NCBI RefSeq assembly: GCF_027244095.1
Contig: NC_069662.1
Location: 57,684,001 to 57,748,000 of the forward strand
Length of the DNA: 64,000 nt
Reading direction: 5' to 3'
DNA from: Hemicordylus capensis
Taxonomy: Eukaryota > Chordata > Lepidosauria > Squamata > Cordylidae
Part shown: positions 45,501 through 57,200 of the stretch, in pieces
How positions within the stretch are numbered: position 1 is the stretch's first letter
Layout: every line of letters begins with the position of its first letter
Position numbers and translations under genes: made by a program
The notes under the pieces: model-generated
Databases searched by the model: none
Told to the model about the DNA's origin: nothing
Seen by the model: only the letters and a program-made list of their open reading frames with translations

Positions 45501-46189
45501 GCTGCAGAAACAACTAATTTCCCACACATAGCTTTGTAGGATTGTGGCCGAAATCTTTAGCAATTCATCTTGTATGAAAAACAAAGAGGATTGTGGTGCC
45601 TAAAGGGTACACTATCGATGTATTAAGGCATGATGGAGAGACACACCTCTACAGGCCACTAAGCGCTCCCCGCTCCCTCCCCCCGTCTCTTTCTCACTCT
45701 CTCTCATATTCACATGCACACACCTGAACCGCTTCTCAAAAAACACCACAAGAAAAGAGTCCACATCCCATACAAAAATGAAGCCTGGCAGTGCAGGTTA
45801 TATGAAATTCTGTTGCACAAGTAGCCCTGGCCTGAATACAACTGGCCATTGTATCCACAGAACAGATATTCCGCTCTGGCCTGTGGGCTTCTCAGGGGCA
45901 TCTGGTGGGCTACTGTGTGAAACAGGATGCTGGACTAGATGGGCCTCCTTGGGCCTGACCCAGCAGGGCGGTTCTTCTTCTATTTTGATGTCGGAATACA
46001 ATCCTCATTGCAGTGGTGTACCGGGGAAATAGAACCATGGTGGAAATTTGTAGTTTGAAAGACAAATGGCCAGATGGATTCTTACACAGACCGAACATTT
46101 GTGAAAAGGAGAGCAATGAAACATTCATATGATTAAGAATGAAACTCAGCATCAGTGTTCATGACATGTGATTTGACATGTCTTTTCTT
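45501..46189. other. unassigned; possible hAT left end near 46013
   Basis: CAGTGGTGTACCGGGGAAATAG at about 46013 resembles the left end of 19848-20603 but has no partner. Nothing else recognised. Confidence 0.35.
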
Positions 46190-46300
46190 AGACTTCTAAA
46201 TTTATATCCCGCTCTTCCTCCAAGGGGCAGTGTATATGCTTACCTTATTTATCCTCACAACAAGCCTGTGAGGCGGGTTAGGCTGAGAGAAAAGTCACGG
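46190..46300 (-). repeat. CORE-like SINE tail, antisense
   Basis: TATATCCCGCTCTTCCTCCAAGG, TTATCCTCACAACAAGCCTGTGAGGCGGGTTAGGCTGAGAG: the standard tail of the tRNA-derived SINE also seen at 5603-5775. Confidence 0.6.
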
Positions 46301-46465
46301 ACTTTTCAGTCTTGTCAGGGACAAGTCAGTGCTGGCCAGTGAGTTAAGAGTTGTTGTTGTTCTTCATGACTTAAGATCTCGTTTGGAGCTAGAGATGATG
46401 ATGAATGGCAGCAGGGAAGTGAGAGAGCTGTGTCTGGATCCCTGTCCCTATTTTAATTGTAGTGT

Positions 46466-47940
46466 TTGGTTGATAGGTGCAATACAAGGGCTGAAATTGC
46501 CTCTGCAATGGCAGCCGTTCCAAAACCAAAGAGGAGGAAGATAGAGCAGGACCACAGGCCATTTCAACACAAGTGGCCAGAAGAATACCTGTTCTTGGAA
46601 TACAGTGGCAAATACCTATGCCTGGTGTGTCAAGAACAGGTTGCAGTACCCAAAGGATTCAATAGCCAGAGGCATTCTGACAGCAGACCTCAGAAAACCT
46701 TTGGCTCTTTAGGTGCCACTGAGAGATGTGCCAGAGTGCAGCAACTGAAAAGGAAATGTTGAGCTCAACAGAACATATTCCCAAGAGCTATTGCTATGAA
46801 TGAAGCATGGCAAGAGGAAGCTTCAAGATTGCCCAGTTGACAGCACATCTAGGTTGGCCATTTAGAGATGCTGAATATGCAAAAATGTATTGAATGAGAG
46901 CTGCTGAGGTACTGTTTCCAGAAAAGAAAACAGTGCTGCAGGAGAGACGCTTGTCCAGAATGACTATCCAACACTGTGAGGCAGAGATATCCAGGAGCCT
47001 CAGTGGGCAGCTCAAAGAAGGTTGCTCACACTTTGAATATGACTCTGTTGCAGTGGGTGAGAGCAGTGCTATCAAGGATAGAGCACAGCGACTAGCGTTC
47101 ATTCATGGAGTGAACCCAAACTTTGAAATCACACAGGAGCTTGCAGGCATGATGCAATCCATGCATGCAGGGTCGTAGCTAGGGGAGAGGGGGCCTGTGT
47201 TCACCCCTCTCTCTGGCAGCCCTTCAAAGTGAGGGAGAGAATGAAGAAAATCGGGTGGAGCTAGGGGGCCCTCAGGAGCTGGGGGCCTGGGTTCTTTCAA
47301 CCCTTTCACTCCATTATAGCGACACCCCTGCATGCATGGGCATGCAACCGGTGAGGCAATAGGCAAAGAAATTATTTCAGTTTTGCAGGACACCTTGCAG
47401 GAGAAACTTGCAGGTGTCTGCACTGATGGTGGACCATGTATGACAGGCCAAAAAAAAAAAAAGGTGCTGTAACTGTCCCACTCTTTTTTTCTGTCCAGTC
47501 TCCAACTTTAGGCAGTACCACTGCATTATACATCAGGAGTCCCTCTGTCGCCAAGTGCTGAAATTCACTCATGTCATGACTGTTGTGGTGACCACAGTAA
47601 ACCTCCTCAGAAGCAGAAGCCTGAATGACTGCAAATTTCAGGAATATCTGAGGGAGATTGAGGTGGTGTGTGAAGACATTCTCTATCTCTCCGAGGTGCG
47701 CTGGCTCAGTTGGGGCAGCGTGTTGCAGCGTTTTGTGGCACTCCGGACAGAGATTTATGTCTTCCTGGAACGTGAAGGCAAACCTGAGCCAGAACTGAAG
47801 CAGGAGGAGTGGATCTGTCTTTTGGCCTTGGTGACAGACATCACATGCCACTCCAACTGCCTTAATACCAATCTACAAGGTGCAGATCTACTCTTAACGG
47901 GCATGATGACCTCTGTGGCAGCATCGATCTGTATAATTAA
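46466..47940 (+). pseudogene. hAT transposase relic of the GTF2IRD2/ZBED5 type
   Basis: A zinc-finger-like start (HKWPEEYLFLEYSGKYLCLVCQ, then RHSDSR), then AAEVLFPEKKTVLQERRLS, DRAQRLAFIHGVNPNFEITQEL, GVCTDGGPCMTGQK, CEDILYLSEVRWLSWGSVLQRF and KQEEWICLLALVTDITCHSNCLN follow the order of this hAT subgroup, including the RWLS block. The dimerisation domain is missing. Stops and shifts occur in the first third. A MITE (47168-47330) interrupts it. It is a different hAT lineage from 62121-64000. Confidence 0.82.
47168..47330. mobile_element. 163-bp hAT MITE inside the hAT relic
   Basis: A perfect 8-bp duplication CATGCATG (47160-47167, 47331-47338). The ends are CAGGGTCGTAGCTAGGGG and TATAGCGACACCCCTG. 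Removing it restores the surrounding transposase reading text. Confidence 0.88.
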
Positions 47941-48542
47941 TTCTCCAAGATGGGCCATGCGGGCCATGCAAGGGGATGGGGCAGAAAGGAGGCAGTTGGC
48001 TGACAGAAGGGGAGAGAGCTCTGGAGCGGCAAGGAGTTGGGGGGGCAGCTGGAAAGCAGTTTGATCGTTGGCTCAGGGGGGAGGGGGCGCCATGAAGCGA
48101 CAGGGAGTGTTCCTCAATCTTACGTAAGAATGACATACAGAGTATGCCTGTTTTTGTCAGTCTTGCTTAATGGCCACTGAGATGATCTGCAAGTGGAAGG
48201 TCACTACACTCACATCACAGGAATTTGGGATACTTATCTTATTCAGTTCCTTGACATCCTTTTCCAGACCAATCATGTCCATATTTTCAGGCTTTGATGA
48301 TATTTTTGAAAATATCCAATGGATATTTTCCATTTGCCTTTTGAGGTTTGTAGCCCCAAACATGGATGTTTCAGATAGGACCTCAGTACTTGCTGGTACA
48401 TTTTATCTCTCCACTGGAAATAGCCAGCTATTTCTAAGTTAGCCCCAGGTATAGATTGGATTCATTTGCCAATATACTTTATGGACATTTTTATACTCAA
48501 ATGCATATAGACAAGTCCATCATGAATTGGATTACTGGATAT

Positions 48543-48575
<33 letters not shown>

Positions 48576-48944
48576 GTGATGATGATGTAGCTCCAGTTGC
48601 TGCTGAGCCCACCTACCAGATGGAACATACAACTTAACTCCTGCCCCTTTTAAACATGACCTTTAAAACATGGAAGAAACCTGTTTTCCCTGGGGTCCAT
48701 CCCATGGTGCTGCTAATGTAATGAAAGGCCCACAACCAATGGGCAGGGCTCATTGCACAGCAGCTTCACACAAACCTGTTGCCCCCAATCTCAGTCAGGC
48801 AGCCATTTTGCATCAGGGAACTGCCCACCTGGACCTGCTTTGTCCAGCGGGCGGCAGGCCTTTCAACATGACAGTAGAGCTGAGCCACCAACCCACAGAA
48901 TTGCAGCACCTACCGGATTAAGATCATATTGAAAGGGAATCCAT
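47941..48944. other. unassigned; (ATG)n microsatellite
   Basis: A GATGAT run lies at about 48545-48590. A 68-codon minus frame at 48157-48363 has no motif I know. No gene called. Confidence 0.35.
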
Positions 48945-49390
48945 TTTATTATTTATTTATTTATTTAGCACATTTTTATACCGCCCTAACCCAAGGTCTC
49001 AGGTTCACAACAAACAAATACTGAAAACAATTTAAAATAAATAATAACAATCAAAAGTTTTTAAAAGTTAAAAAGTTAAAAAGCTTGGGTAAAAAGATAA
49101 GTCTTTAGACCCCTTTTAAAAGCCACTAGAGATGGGGAGACTCTTATTCCCACAGGAAGTGCATTCCAAAGTCTCGGGGTGACAACAGAGAAGGCCCGTC
49201 CCCGGGTGGCCACCAAACAACATGAAGGTAGCCACAGACGAGCCTCCCCTGATGAACGTAGTGGACGATGGGGATCATGCAGAAGAAGACGCTCTCTTAA
49301 ATACCGTGGGCCTAAGCTGTTTAGGGCTTTATAGGTTATCACCAGCACTTTGTATTTGGCCCGGAAACCTTTTACAGTCAACGTGAAGAA
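48945..49390 (-). mobile_element. L2-clade LINE 3' end
   Basis: The minus frame 49381-49076 reads YKVLVITYKALNSLGPRYL, then RPLRSSGEARLWLP, GRAFSVVTPRLWNALPVGIR and FKRGLKTYLFTQAF. This is the standard C-terminus of L2-clade ORF2. A TTTA-rich tail follows at 48945-48965. The remaining frame is open but only about 100 codons long. Confidence 0.88.
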
Positions 49391-49870
49391 TCAGGCTTGA
49401 AAGAACATTGCTTTTTCTCTAGTGTTTGTTGTATATAAGAATGCTCATGCCATTGAATTTGTTGAGACCCCCAGCATCAACATTCACCAGTATTCGTTTT
49501 GTGCCTGAGGAGACGACTCAGGCACAAAACAAGAACAAGATTAGAGACTAACAAGACCCTGAGCTTGATAACAGATGCATCCATGTCACTGAGGGCTGGG
49601 ACACGAAGCATCTGGATAGAAGGGACATTTCCCCTTCAGAGCAATCGCCTTTCCAAGTCCAGCACTCTACGTTTGCCCATTGGAGTGGACAGAAATGGTG
49701 CACTGATTTGGGGGGAAGTGAGGAGGTGCACTCAGGCACGTCAGTGGGGTGACAGCTAAACCAAAACCAAGCCTGCTCCTATCCGCATGGCCCCATCATG
49801 GATTCTGCTTCTTAGCATGCTACAGTTCAACAGAAGGTTGAGAACTCAGTAGCTTTATTCGTATGTTATG
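49391..49870. other. unassigned sequence
   Basis: A short inverted pair around 49500-49530 (GTGCCTGAGGAGACGACTCAGGCAC). Nothing else. Confidence 0.4.
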
Positions 49871-50108
49871 TTCAATATCTGTACAATGAGGGTACAGTGT
49901 ACGCAGGTAAAGATCTGTGTACAGTTAGAGTGATACACATGTTACATTGGACACAGGAACAGCAGTACACTTCCTATCTGTATCATACATTTGAGGGTCC
50001 AGTACCCAGGTTCCCTTTAAAAATGAACCCCATACAGTCATTCACAGAAAACCATATACAAGTGTACAGAGATCTTGAACTAGTACAACATAATGTCTGA
50101 ATAGGGCT
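49871..50108 (-). mobile_element. family B element
   Basis: Begins ATGTTATGTTCAATATCTGTACAATGAG and ends GTACAACATAATGTCTGAATAGGGC, the reverse complement of 10481-10850 in shorter form. Confidence 0.65.
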
Positions 50109-50399
50109 TCTGAAGTATCTATGCACATCAATGTTGTGTGAGGAGGAGGGTACAAAACATTCTCCCTGTAACATTTTGTTGTCAATTTGTATTGCAGACA
50201 CTTTGAAAGGAGGGGTTCCCCAAGAGGAGCAAAAGACTACAGACAAGCAGTTGTATACTATCCACCAGTCTTGCCAAACTTGTGCTTTAGTAGTAATCCT
50301 GCCTTCTGAAATACTGGGGAAATATCGGTTGTGTAGTCCTGAACAAAAAAAACCCAAGTCCACATCATTGCTGTAAGGACTAATATTTGCAGATCCTTG
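50109..50399. other. unassigned sequence
   Basis: No feature recognised. Confidence 0.35.
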
Positions 50400-52480
50400 A
50401 GTCATGAGCTGTACATCGATGGTTTAGCTTTGTGATATACTGATGGTTTAGATTTGGGATGTTGGGCTTTTCCCAATGAGTCCTGTCTTTTTTGAAATTG
50501 GCAGATCTGAGAAGGATGAAGGGAATGATCAGCCGAGGGAGAGTAGTTGGAAGGACAAAATGATGTTGCAGAAGAAGAGCAGGAATATTTGTTACCCCTT
50601 GAAAAATTGTAGGCAGCTTGCTGAGAGTTCATAGATTTCCCTGTCTTTCTCAGTTTGTGTATCCTTTCCGTTTTGTATCCTTTCCAACAAGGGCCTGGCC
50701 ATCAAGAGGCAAGTTCTCTCTTTGTCGTAAATCTGTCAGGCTAGCCAGGCGAAGCACAACAGGGGAAGAAGCAGAAGAGCGAAATCTAACAGGAATCCAT
50801 TCTCCAAACCAGATCCAGTCCGAATCAATCCAACAGAGTCCAAAGCCAAATCCACAGGCAAGGTCAACACAGTGCAGGCTCCAAACACAGTCCAAATAAT
50901 ACACAAACACAGCCGATTAGCTCGCAGGAAACTCTTGTTGCTATCAGCAGGGTAGCATCTTATGTAGGCTGACCCCCAGTGCTGTGAATTAAGAGTTGCT
51001 GAGTCAGCAGCTTTGCCTGTTCTTCTACGCACGCGGCTCCTTAACTCTTGCTGTCTCGTGGTCCGGCGCCTCTCCACAGCTGAGACTGGACATTCCTCTT
51101 CCACAAGAGCTGCCTCACCCAGCTCTAACTCATCTTTGACTCCTTGTGTGTCGCACCCACTCTCCTTTGCAACTTCTGGTCCTTGCCCACCCTCCTCTGC
51201 TCTCAGCTCTGTCTCCACTTCCAACTCCTCCTCGGACTCTTCCAGCATGCCCACGACACTATTCTTGTTCTTGTTTCAGGTGCCAAGCTAGTTGAACACA
51301 TCCACGTGTGCTGGTGCAAAGCTACCACAACAGATATTGACTGAATCATACTGTCAGCACCAAAAGGATTCTGTTCTTGGATTGAAACTGGGCAGTTTCA
51401 ACTGTCATGGAGTTAGGAGTAGGATGGTGCAGAAGGAACTGACTGTCCCTAGCTTGAACCTTGTAAAAACCTTCCAGCTTCCTAGAAGTAGGTGGCAACG
51501 ATGCAGGTTTCCCCCAGCAAGCTTTGACAATGTCCATTCAAGCAGAGTTCAGTGGTAGGAAGTTAGAGTGCCAAGGGTCCGCATCAATTGGCCCAAAAAT
51601 GGGATCAGGAGAAGATTTAGGAGGTTTGTTCATCTGGATACCTAAAGAGTTAGCCATATGGACCACTTGGTCAGTGAAGAGCTTCAGGTACTCTGATGGA
51701 GACAGAGGCTTTGGATCTTCCATTAGATCTGAAGGTGTGGAACCTGATGCAATGTTCAGGGATGTTTCTGCATCTTCCTCTGAGGCAGATTCTTCAGTCA
51801 AGGAATCCGGTGGTAGAGTCAACATCCGGCTGCTTACATGGTTGAGTTCTCTTCTCTCTTGACTGAGACCAAGTACTGCAGTGTTGAGGAGAGTGTGATC
51901 GGGACCAAGAGTCTGGATGGTCCAATCTCCCCAGAGATTGGTGTTGATGTGAAGCCCAAGAGCAAGGCTGGAGATAGTTTTTCCTATGATCAATGCCATA
52001 TCTGTTGTCGAAGAAGTAAGCCTAATGATCAGGCATGATCAGATGTAGAGTCATCTCAATGTCAACTTTCTCAGTCACAATATACCCAATCCGATGAGTG
52101 TTTTGGAGAGTACCGACGGCAAGGAGATTCTCTTGCACCCGGAGAGTATTGGTATCATGTAGACTCCCTTCCAAGTGAAGCAGATCATGATCTACTTCAT
52201 GTTCAGGATTGAAGGGTGATGTTGGTGTGGCTTCTCTGGTCTCCCTTTTTTGGGAGTGGAGCAGTCTCTGGAGGCTCTGTTGAGTTCATAATCATCCATG
52301 TCTTGGACTGGAAGTCCCTGTTCAGGCTTAGGTAGAAAACACCTTTTTTGGAATCAGAGTCGATGACTGAGATTTTTTTTGATTGAAGGCAGTTGAGATA
52401 TCAGGGTTGGAGTGAAGAGCTGCTCCAGTGTGTGCATTGGCTTAGAAAGGTCTTCATTTTTAATTGGCTGGAAAACTCTG
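50400..52480 (-). mobile_element. DIRS-like retrotransposon fossil, gag region
   Basis: On minus, the open part at 51999-51538 has PLSPSEYLKLFTDQVVHMAN and GIQMNKPPKSSPDPIFGP. The following part (51537-51346) has PASLPPTSRKLEGFYKVQAR and FLLHHPTPNSMTVE. These resemble the gag-like ORF of DIRS-type elements. A foreign segment of about 640 bp (about 50650-51289) splits it. No reverse transcriptase or recombinase is present in this copy. It is broken at several places and of moderate age. Confidence 0.65.
50650..51289. mobile_element. unclassified insertion, perhaps LTR-derived
   Basis: This segment separates two parts of the DIRS-like gag fossil and differs from it in composition. It has no recognisable protein domain. 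The size would suit a solo LTR, but I could not establish matching ends or a target duplication. Confidence 0.3.
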
Positions 52481-52504
52481 AGAAGAGAAAGAAAGTCAGA
52501 AAAA

Positions 52505-53565
52505 ACGATTTAGTTAGGAAACGCATTCCAAAGTCCCAGGGCAACCCTTGAAAAGGCCCAATTTCAGGTCGCCACCAACTGAGCCAGTAGCCACTAAAAC
52601 CAGACCTCCCAGATGATCTTCAGAGGCGGCGGGGTTCATGAAGAAGATGGCTTGCTTGTTAATACATTGGGCCGAAGCCATTCAGGGCTTTATAGGTAAT
52701 AACCAGCAACTTCTCTTTATCCTGGAAACTGATGGGCAGCCAATGTCATTATTTTAGAATGGGTGTAATATGATCTCTTTGGGTAACACCAGAGACCAAG
52801 CTGGCTGCTGCATTATGTACCAAGTGCAATTCTTGGAATACGTACAAAGACAGCCCAACATACCGTGCAGTAGTCAAGTCTGGATATTACCAGCATATGC
52901 ACCACTGTTTTAAGGTCATTGATTTCCAGATATGGATGTTGCTGGCATATCAGCTGCACCTGATAGAAAGCCATCCTGGTCACTTCCTTAGCTTGAGAGA
53001 CCAGGGAGAGGTTTGCGTCCAGAAGTACTCCCAGACTACATACCTACTCTTTCTGGGGGAGTGTAACCCCTTCCAGAACTGACAGATCTAAGCCACTTCC
53101 TATCTTCCAGTCATCTTCCTTGTATTCAACCTCAGTTTGTTTTTCCTCATCCAGCCCATTACTGACTCCAAGTAAGCATTTAGGGAAGATAGGCTATTTC
53201 CTAATGAAGTTGACATGGAGAAATAGATTTGGTTATCAGCAGCATTTGGATAACACCCTGCACCAAATCCCCCATGATCTCTCCCCGCAGTTTCATGTAG
53301 ATGTTAAAGAGCATTGGAGATTGAATGGAGTCCTGCGGAACCCCAAACAATAGCTTTTCTTTTGAAGAGCAACAATCTCCAAGCAACACCATCTGGAACC
53401 TACAAGAGAGGTAGGAACAGAGCCACTGCCAAGCGGTGCCTCCCACTCCCAACCCGCTTCAGGCGCTCCAGGAGGATACCATGATCAATGATATCAAAAA
53501 CCACCAAGACTCAAAAGATCCAAAAAGATCCACAGAGCCTATGGATTCCTTTTTGGAGATCATCC
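52505..53565 (-). mobile_element. L2-clade LINE, RT to 3' end
   Basis: On minus, from 53565 down: a short RT part with GVGGTAWQWLCSYLS, SSKEKLLFGVPQDSIQSPML and FNIYMK (53452-53201; the last motif block has Q.SIQS for QGSILS). It then runs to the 3' region, where 52515-52760 matches the antisense of 49100-49380 (GCATTCCAAAGTC, GGGCTTTATAGGT). Many stops; old. Confidence 0.82.
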
Positions 53566-53754
53566 AACTGGCCGACCAAATGAAAAGAATGTGCCCCCCC
53601 CCACGTCCCCAACAGCAAGCAATATTAAAGGCTAATTCACATACACTTGATATTCATCACTTGATGCAGCTGAGACGTGGCTTTTTCCTTGAATTCGAGC
53701 CTCGAGAGAGGCCTCATCAGGGTACATCTGAAAGAGAGGGGAAGATTTCTGTCT

Positions 53755-54030
53755 TTCTTATGTATGTATGTATGTATTAGAAACATTTGATATACTACCC
53801 ACTCCAAAGACTCCGGGCGGTGCACAAAAACATGCAAGCAAGACAACATTAAACATGACATTCTGAATTAAAAATGAAAGTAACCAACCAAAAGCAAATA
53901 GATCAACTACAGGGCAAAAGCCTGGCGAACAAGAAAAGTCTTCAATAGAGATTTGAAGATCAGTAAGGAAGGGGCTAAACGAATGTGCAGGGGAAGAGAT
54001 TCCCTTTCAAAAGCTGCTTCTTACTACCTC
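53755..54030 (-). mobile_element. LINE 3'-end-like fragment (L2/CR1 type)
   Basis: A (TATG)n start, then TACTACCCACTCCAAAGACTCCGGGCGGTGCACAAAA and AGAAAAGTCTTCAATAGAGATTTGAAG, in the style of reptile L2/CR1 3' ends in antisense. Confidence 0.5.
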
Positions 54031-54253
54031 TCTGTGATAGATTTTGATTTTTGAAACTCTCTGGAAGGGTTGTAAAAGTTGTAAAAACCACATTTCCAAG
54101 ATACAGTCAACTGGAGAACACATCTTGGACAATTCCCTGCACCAACCTTGGTTTAATTGTTGTGCTGTGGACACAAGTTCTTTTTCTTATGCTTCTTCTT
54201 ATGAAGTGTTCTTTTTCTTATGCACAAGTTCTTTTTCTTATGCTTCTTATCTC

Positions 54254-57200
54254 TCAACCTACAAAACAGAAAACAAAACATTAAGTCTCTGGCTTATATC
54301 AAATGGCTATTCAATCATTCCCACTCTCTCCTTTCTGATTCTCATACATTCACCAAACTCCTCCTCCTCATCGAACTCTTCCAACACAAGGTCATCTGAG
54401 GTGAAGAGAAGAGAAGAGAAGAGAAGAGGACTTGAATTTCTTATTTAAACTGACTTTGATAAGAGGTAAGGAGGGACTTGTGTATATTGAATCAATGAAG
54501 GAGGGTCTACAGGGATACAGTTCCGCCCTCCCCACTTCCGTGGAAATAGCCCAAGTTACCTTGGATGCTGCTCTTTATTTCTTTTGGCTTCAGTGTTGTC
54601 AGCTGTAGAAATAGAGATGCATTTTATTGATTCAATAGCTGGATTTCATTTCCCATCTCTATGAGTATCAAAAGGCAGCCCCAGGGTGACCAGAGAACAA
54701 TAGGAGGTCTTCTTCTGAAGCTGGAACCTGAGAGGGGTCCCAGAGGATTCTGAAGAAGAGCCAAGCCATGTCCACAGAGGGGGACTTACATGAAAAGCTG
54801 GCAGGCTGGCCGCATGTTGCAGGAGACAGCTGCAGGCTTCCTGGGCCAGAGCCTGTAGCTGGGGATCCTTTGCAGTGCTGTACCTTTGGAGCTCCTCTGG
54901 GTTGAAAGAGCAGCTCAGTCATTGCACTGGCCTCAATCATCCCTGGCCATGCGACTGAGAGCTACGCCCGGAAGGAATTGGCCCCATTACAGGATACCCA
55001 TTGACTGACTGCCCAAACAAGTTTCAGAGGGATCTATTCCTGTACAAACATCCCCCCCAATTCAGTTCAGTCAAGGATGAAGACAGAAGCCCCATTCACA
55101 CCTGATCTTCAACATTTGGACGACGAGTGGACAGTGCACAGGTGCAGAAGTGTACACAGGGACAGCTATACAGACAGGCTGTGGAAGGCAGGCACTGCTA
55201 GACACTTCCCATCTGGATCATGCCATATTGGGGACTCTACCCTGGTTCACTTTTTAAAGGAATGCAACTACAGTCATGCAGACAAAATCACGTCCAAGTG
55301 TTCAGACACCTGTACACACGTACTGCCTAATGTCCGAATAGGGCACATTAGACATTAAATTGCACATTACACATTAAATTGCACTTACCGTCAAGATGCT
55401 GGTCAAGTTGTGGACCGAGGGGGCCTCCTCCAGAAACCCCCTAATCATTCTCTGAAGAGATTGAAAGGTCTCATTCTAGGGGGGAAAGAGAAGATCAGGC
55501 ATGAGTATGAGAGACAACACATCTTAAGAACACAATACTGAAAAAGCACTCATGCTTATGGCAGTATCGTGTTTGATTCCAGTTGGGCCGAGAAACAACC
55601 AGGCTATTTGGAAATAGGAAAGGCTACTCACAATGATCCCGGAAGATCAGAAATGTAAGGAAGAACCTCTGCAGGCAGTCAAACCATTGCAAGGACCCCA
55701 GGAGTAGAAGCAGCAGGAGTCTGTGCCGCAGGAGGAAAAAGCTCAACGAGAACTTACCTGGGTCCCTGGCTCCAGGTAGTTGGCCCCGGACACCGCCACG
55801 TGCAGCACTGCTGACCGGAGCTCCTCGGGCAACGGCGGCTTGATTTTGCTGGAAGGGGGGAGGGGGAATATAAGATTTCATAGTGTGAGCAGGGCTGGTG
55901 ATTCAGCCAAGGGAAGCTCATGGAGAGAAGAGGAACAGGGCAACAAAGGCAGTGTCAAGACGGTTGGTCTGTGACGGTTTCTCCTCTTTTTTCAAAAATG
56001 ACCAATCCAGGCCTGGGGAGGCCCTGATGCCGATAAGGCTAGAGGACTTAACAAGATGTTACAAACCCCCTTAGAATTCATTGTCATCTTTTTTAAAAAG
56101 GGCAGATACAGTTACAGATCTTGTCTAGTTTGCCACTGCCCTTTCCTGACACAACTTCCTCCGATTTAATCCCTGATGACTATGAGTCTACCTCAGCTCC
56201 GTGACGGTGTCCAGGGTTTTCCTGAAGAAGGAGCCAGGGTCAGGATGCGCGGTAATATCCTCCAATATCTCCTGGGAGAAGGTAAAGAGCAGAGGAGAGT
56301 TGATCACTACCCACATGGACTTCATTGGGATAGCTCCAACAACAACAACAACAAAATTTTCACACTGTCTTTCAACAAAGGTTTCCAAAGTTGCTTACAT
56401 ACAGAAATAATCAATAGAACAACAAACAAACAAACAATCAAGATGATGCCCCAAACACACAGTCTTGGCAGTCAGGTTTGGACTGAGCGTGCACTTGGTC
56501 ATTCTCTTCCATTCTCTGCTGCATCTCACTCACCAAAATGAATTCGACAATCTTCAGCTTGCTGAACTGCAATGTATCCGACTCTGCGCCATTGACTTGC
56601 ACCGCAATGGAATTAAGAAAGGATGTCCACCAGAGAATGATCTGAAAATCAGAAGCATTGAGCTGTTAGTGATGGAAGGACTTCTCTGTGGCTTCCTGGA
56701 AATGGACCAGACAGCCTTACTTTGTGGGTTGCTCTCAATCCCTTTCTGGGGACCCCACCCCCTCCATGGATTATTCTGCTGCTTCTCAGGGAGATTGCAG
56801 AACTGGGGAAAGGATCAGAGCAGAGGGTGGGTGCTCCCAGAGGGGCAAATGCCTCTCACAGAAATGACCTGGGCTATGTGGAGGAAGGCCCTCTACTCAA
56901 TGATACCCTACCTTAGCTCTTTCCTTTTTTTGCCATGCGGTGCTCAAGGCTGGAAGGGAAGAAGAAATTCAGCCCACAAATTGAAAATTAAGGCCCACAA
57001 ATCTGCCAGTTTGCTAAGCACTAGCTGTCCCACCCTCCCAAAAGAGCCACCCGCAGTCCCAACCATTCCCCAGGAGCCTAGGGCACCTCCTCACCAATTG
57101 TGACTCCTGACGATGTTTGGAAGCCCTCTTCTGCAGTTGGAGGAGAAGCCAGAGTTGGAGGAGGAGCCGAAGTTGGCTCAACACGGTTCCTCCTCTTGAA

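Noticed and set aside
54790-54894. Treating gene B as a pseudogene because the exon 8 acceptor reads CCAGAG
   Set aside because: AG is retained at the same position, the frame is kept, and all other sites are canonical.
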